From Chromatiales bacterium (GTDB taxonomy: Bacteria > Pseudomonadota > Gammaproteobacteria > JAGRCI01), in NCBI GenBank assembly GCA_020445565.1, contig JAGRGI010000056.1:12733-46501 (forward strand): 33,769 nucleotides of DNA. Reading direction: 5' to 3'. Below, piece after piece: positions 32,374 to 33,769 of this stretch (position 1 is the stretch's first letter; the number at the start of each line of letters is the position of its first letter). Made by a program: the position numbers and the translations under genes. Below the pieces are notes generated by a model, which did not search any database, was not told where the DNA came from, and saw only the letters and a list, made by a program, of their open reading frames with translations.

Positions 32374-33769
32374 TTTTCCGCTCCGCGGCGCGGGCCAGCC
32401 ACTTGTCGAGGATGTCGCGCAATTGCTGGATCTCAAACGGCTTGGGTAGCAGGTCATCCATGCCGGCTCGCAGCGCCCGTTGACGATCTTCCGGCAGAGC
32501 GCTGGCCGTGACCGCTATCACAGGAAGGTGTTGGTGTTTCGGATCCAGACGCAGCTTGCGTGTCGCCTCGTAGCCGTCCAGGTCGGGCATGTGGCAATCC
32601 ATCAGCACGGCGTCGAAGGCTTCGTGCGCCAGCGTTTGCAGGGCCTGCCGTCCGTTGCTGACGACCTGGCAGGTGTAGCCGAGCAGTTCCAATAGCTCCC
32701 TTGCCAGTTCCCGGTTTACGGTATTGTCCTCCGCAACAAGGATACGACCCTCCTTTGTCGGCCGGCTGATTGCTGGGGGGACGTACGCTAGCGCCGATTT
32801 GCCCAGGATGATTTCCATGATGGCACGCCGCAGGGTTGCCAAACGTAGAGGTTTATCAAGTGCCAGGGCCTCGCCGATGTTGGGTGGGGAATCGGCGAGA
32901 CGCAACTTTGCAGGGGTTTCCCCGTTGTGGCCGCTCAAATACAGCTTCTCCGAGGATGTACCTTCCTGGGCCCTGGTACTGATGCGCTCGATTCGTTGTG
33001 CTCCAAGGGACTCGAGCATGCGTACAAGGGCGCAATGCAGGCCGGCGTGGGCAACCTCCAGGCCGATTTCGAAGGCTGGCGATGGTTCGCATTCGTCGGT
33101 AGCGCCCACTCCGAATCTGGCTTGGAGGCTGAACTCCGAGCCCTCGCCCGGGGTGCTCTGCACCTCCAGTCTGCCATTCATCAATTCCGCCAACAGTTTG
33201 GCAATGGACAGTCCAAGACCGGCACCGCCATAGGTGCGGGAGCTTGAGTCATCGCCTTGTTGGAAGGCTTCGAATATTCGTTGGCGTTTGTCGGTGGGTA
33301 TACCGATGCCGGTATCCTGTACACGAATGCTCAGCGTGATATGTTCCGCGGTCGCCTCCAGCAGCTGCGTACTCAGGGTTACCGTTCCTCGGTTGGTGAA
33401 CTTGACGGCATTGGAGAGCAGATTGGTTATTATCTGGCGAAGACGAATTGGGTCGCCCACCAGATTGGTGGGGCTTGCGGGGTCCAGGTCGCAAATCAGC
33501 TCAAGCCCCTTGCGTTGGGCCGATGGCGTCAAAAGGTCTACGCAATCTTCCAACGCGACTCTCACGTCGAATTCACGTCGCTCCAGGCGCAAATGGCCGG
33601 CCTCGATCTTGGAAAAGTCGAGGATATCGTTGATCAGTGCAAGCAGGGTCTCCCCCGAGCGGCGGATGAGCTGGGTGAACTCATGCTGGCGAGGGTCCAA
33701 ACGGGTGGTTTCCAGCAATTCTGCCATTCCCAGCACGCCATTCATGGGGGTGCGGATCTCGTGGCTCAT
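32354..33769 (-). CDS. Hybrid sensor histidine kinase, C-terminal part (5' end outside window)
   Basis: The gene runs off the end of the window, and the 471 visible codons start at the H-box (SHEIRTPMNG), so sensor and N-terminal regions are missing. HATPase_c follows with N-box LLSNAVKFTNRG, DTGIGI and GGAGLGL. A divergent receiver-like region comes next (about 32800-33080) without the usual Asp. The final receiver domain contains VLMDCHMPDLDGYEA, with the phospho-acceptor Asp codon at 32597-32599 and Lys in LPKPFE. The layout is like BarA-type hybrid kinases. The HPt partner may lie elsewhere. The gene overlaps the HIT-like gene. Confidence 0.93.
   Translation of the reverse strand: MSHEIRTPMNGVLGMAELLETTRLDPRQHEFTQLIRRSGETLLALINDILDFSKIEAGHLRLERREFDVRVALEDCVDLLTPSAQRKGLELICDLDPASPTNLVGDPIRLRQIITNLLSNAVKFTNRGTVTLSTQLLEATAEHITLSIRVQDTGIGIPTDKRQRIFEAFQQGDDSSSRTYGGAGLGLSIAKLLAELMNGRLEVQSTPGEGSEFSLQARFGVGATDECEPSPAFEIGLEVAHAGLHCALVRMLESLGAQRIERISTRAQEGTSSEKLYLSGHNGETPAKLRLADSPPNIGEALALDKPLRLATLRRAIMEIILGKSALAYVPPAISRPTKEGRILVAEDNTVNRELARELLELLGYTCQVVSNGRQALQTLAHEAFDAVLMDCHMPDLDGYEATRKLRLDPKHQHLPVIAVTASALPEDRQRALRAGMDDLLPKPFEIQQLRDILDKWLARAAERKNEVPSA

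Overview
The window looks like the chromosome of a motile, sulfur-oxidising gammaproteobacterium, probably near the Chromatiales. Supporting signs are a sodium-type PomA/PomB stator, a YgiQ-type radical SAM protein, a bifunctional ManC/AlgA, two sigma-28-like promoters, and a small secreted Gly/Tyr/Pro/Trp-rich protein resembling the sulfur globule proteins of purple sulfur bacteria. An exosortase-associated acyltransferase suggests a PEP-CTERM/exosortase system elsewhere in the genome. The assignment is inferred from gene content only; no rRNA or tRNA is present.

Region 1 (1-14395, + strand) is one long chemosensory locus: the 3' end of a chemoreceptor gene, a second receptor (HAMP, PAS, signalling and CZB domains), CheW, a ParA-like ATPase, a STAS protein, a small protein with a CheZ-like motif, CheR, CheD, CheB, and a short membrane MCP-like protein that also ends in a CheZ-like motif. 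It runs directly into a partner-switching module: STAS antagonist, receiver-PP2C-ATPase regulator (HsbR/CrsR-like), soluble PAS histidine kinase with a degenerate HPt-like tail, and a second STAS paralogue. Most genes are tightly spaced or overlap. CheA and CheY are not in the window and may lie upstream. Both full receptors end in a DWEEF CheR-docking tail. CheD, the CheZ-like protein and the MCP-like protein share a different acidic tail ([DE]-[IV]-E-L-F).

Region 2 (14401-17810, + strand) has manC behind a good sigma-70-like promoter, a small DUF3144-like gene, a multi-hairpin intergenic element and a membrane-anchored SGNH hydrolase. Region 3 (17818-19232, - strand) has the sulfur-globule-like gene with a strong terminator and an upstream FNR/ANR-like box, then a short-chain dehydrogenase. 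Region 4 (19294-23504, + strand) has pomA-pomB-PilZ behind a sigma-28-like promoter, then an overlapping pair encoding an exported protein of unknown function and a matrixin-type metalloprotease. Region 5 (23524-27971, - strand) is an apparent operon ygiQ, DUF4340, mutM and a small membrane protein. Region 6 (28305-33769) has an HDOD protein (+), the exosortase-associated acyltransferase (-), about 800 bases with no convincing gene, a HIT-like nucleotidyltransferase/phosphorylase (-), and the 3' part of a hybrid histidine kinase (-) cut by the window end.

The dominant theme is motility and signalling. Receptors, adaptation enzymes and a possible array-positioning ATPase are linked to a serine-phosphorylation switch, and stator genes with a c-di-GMP-type PilZ protein lie a few kilobases away.
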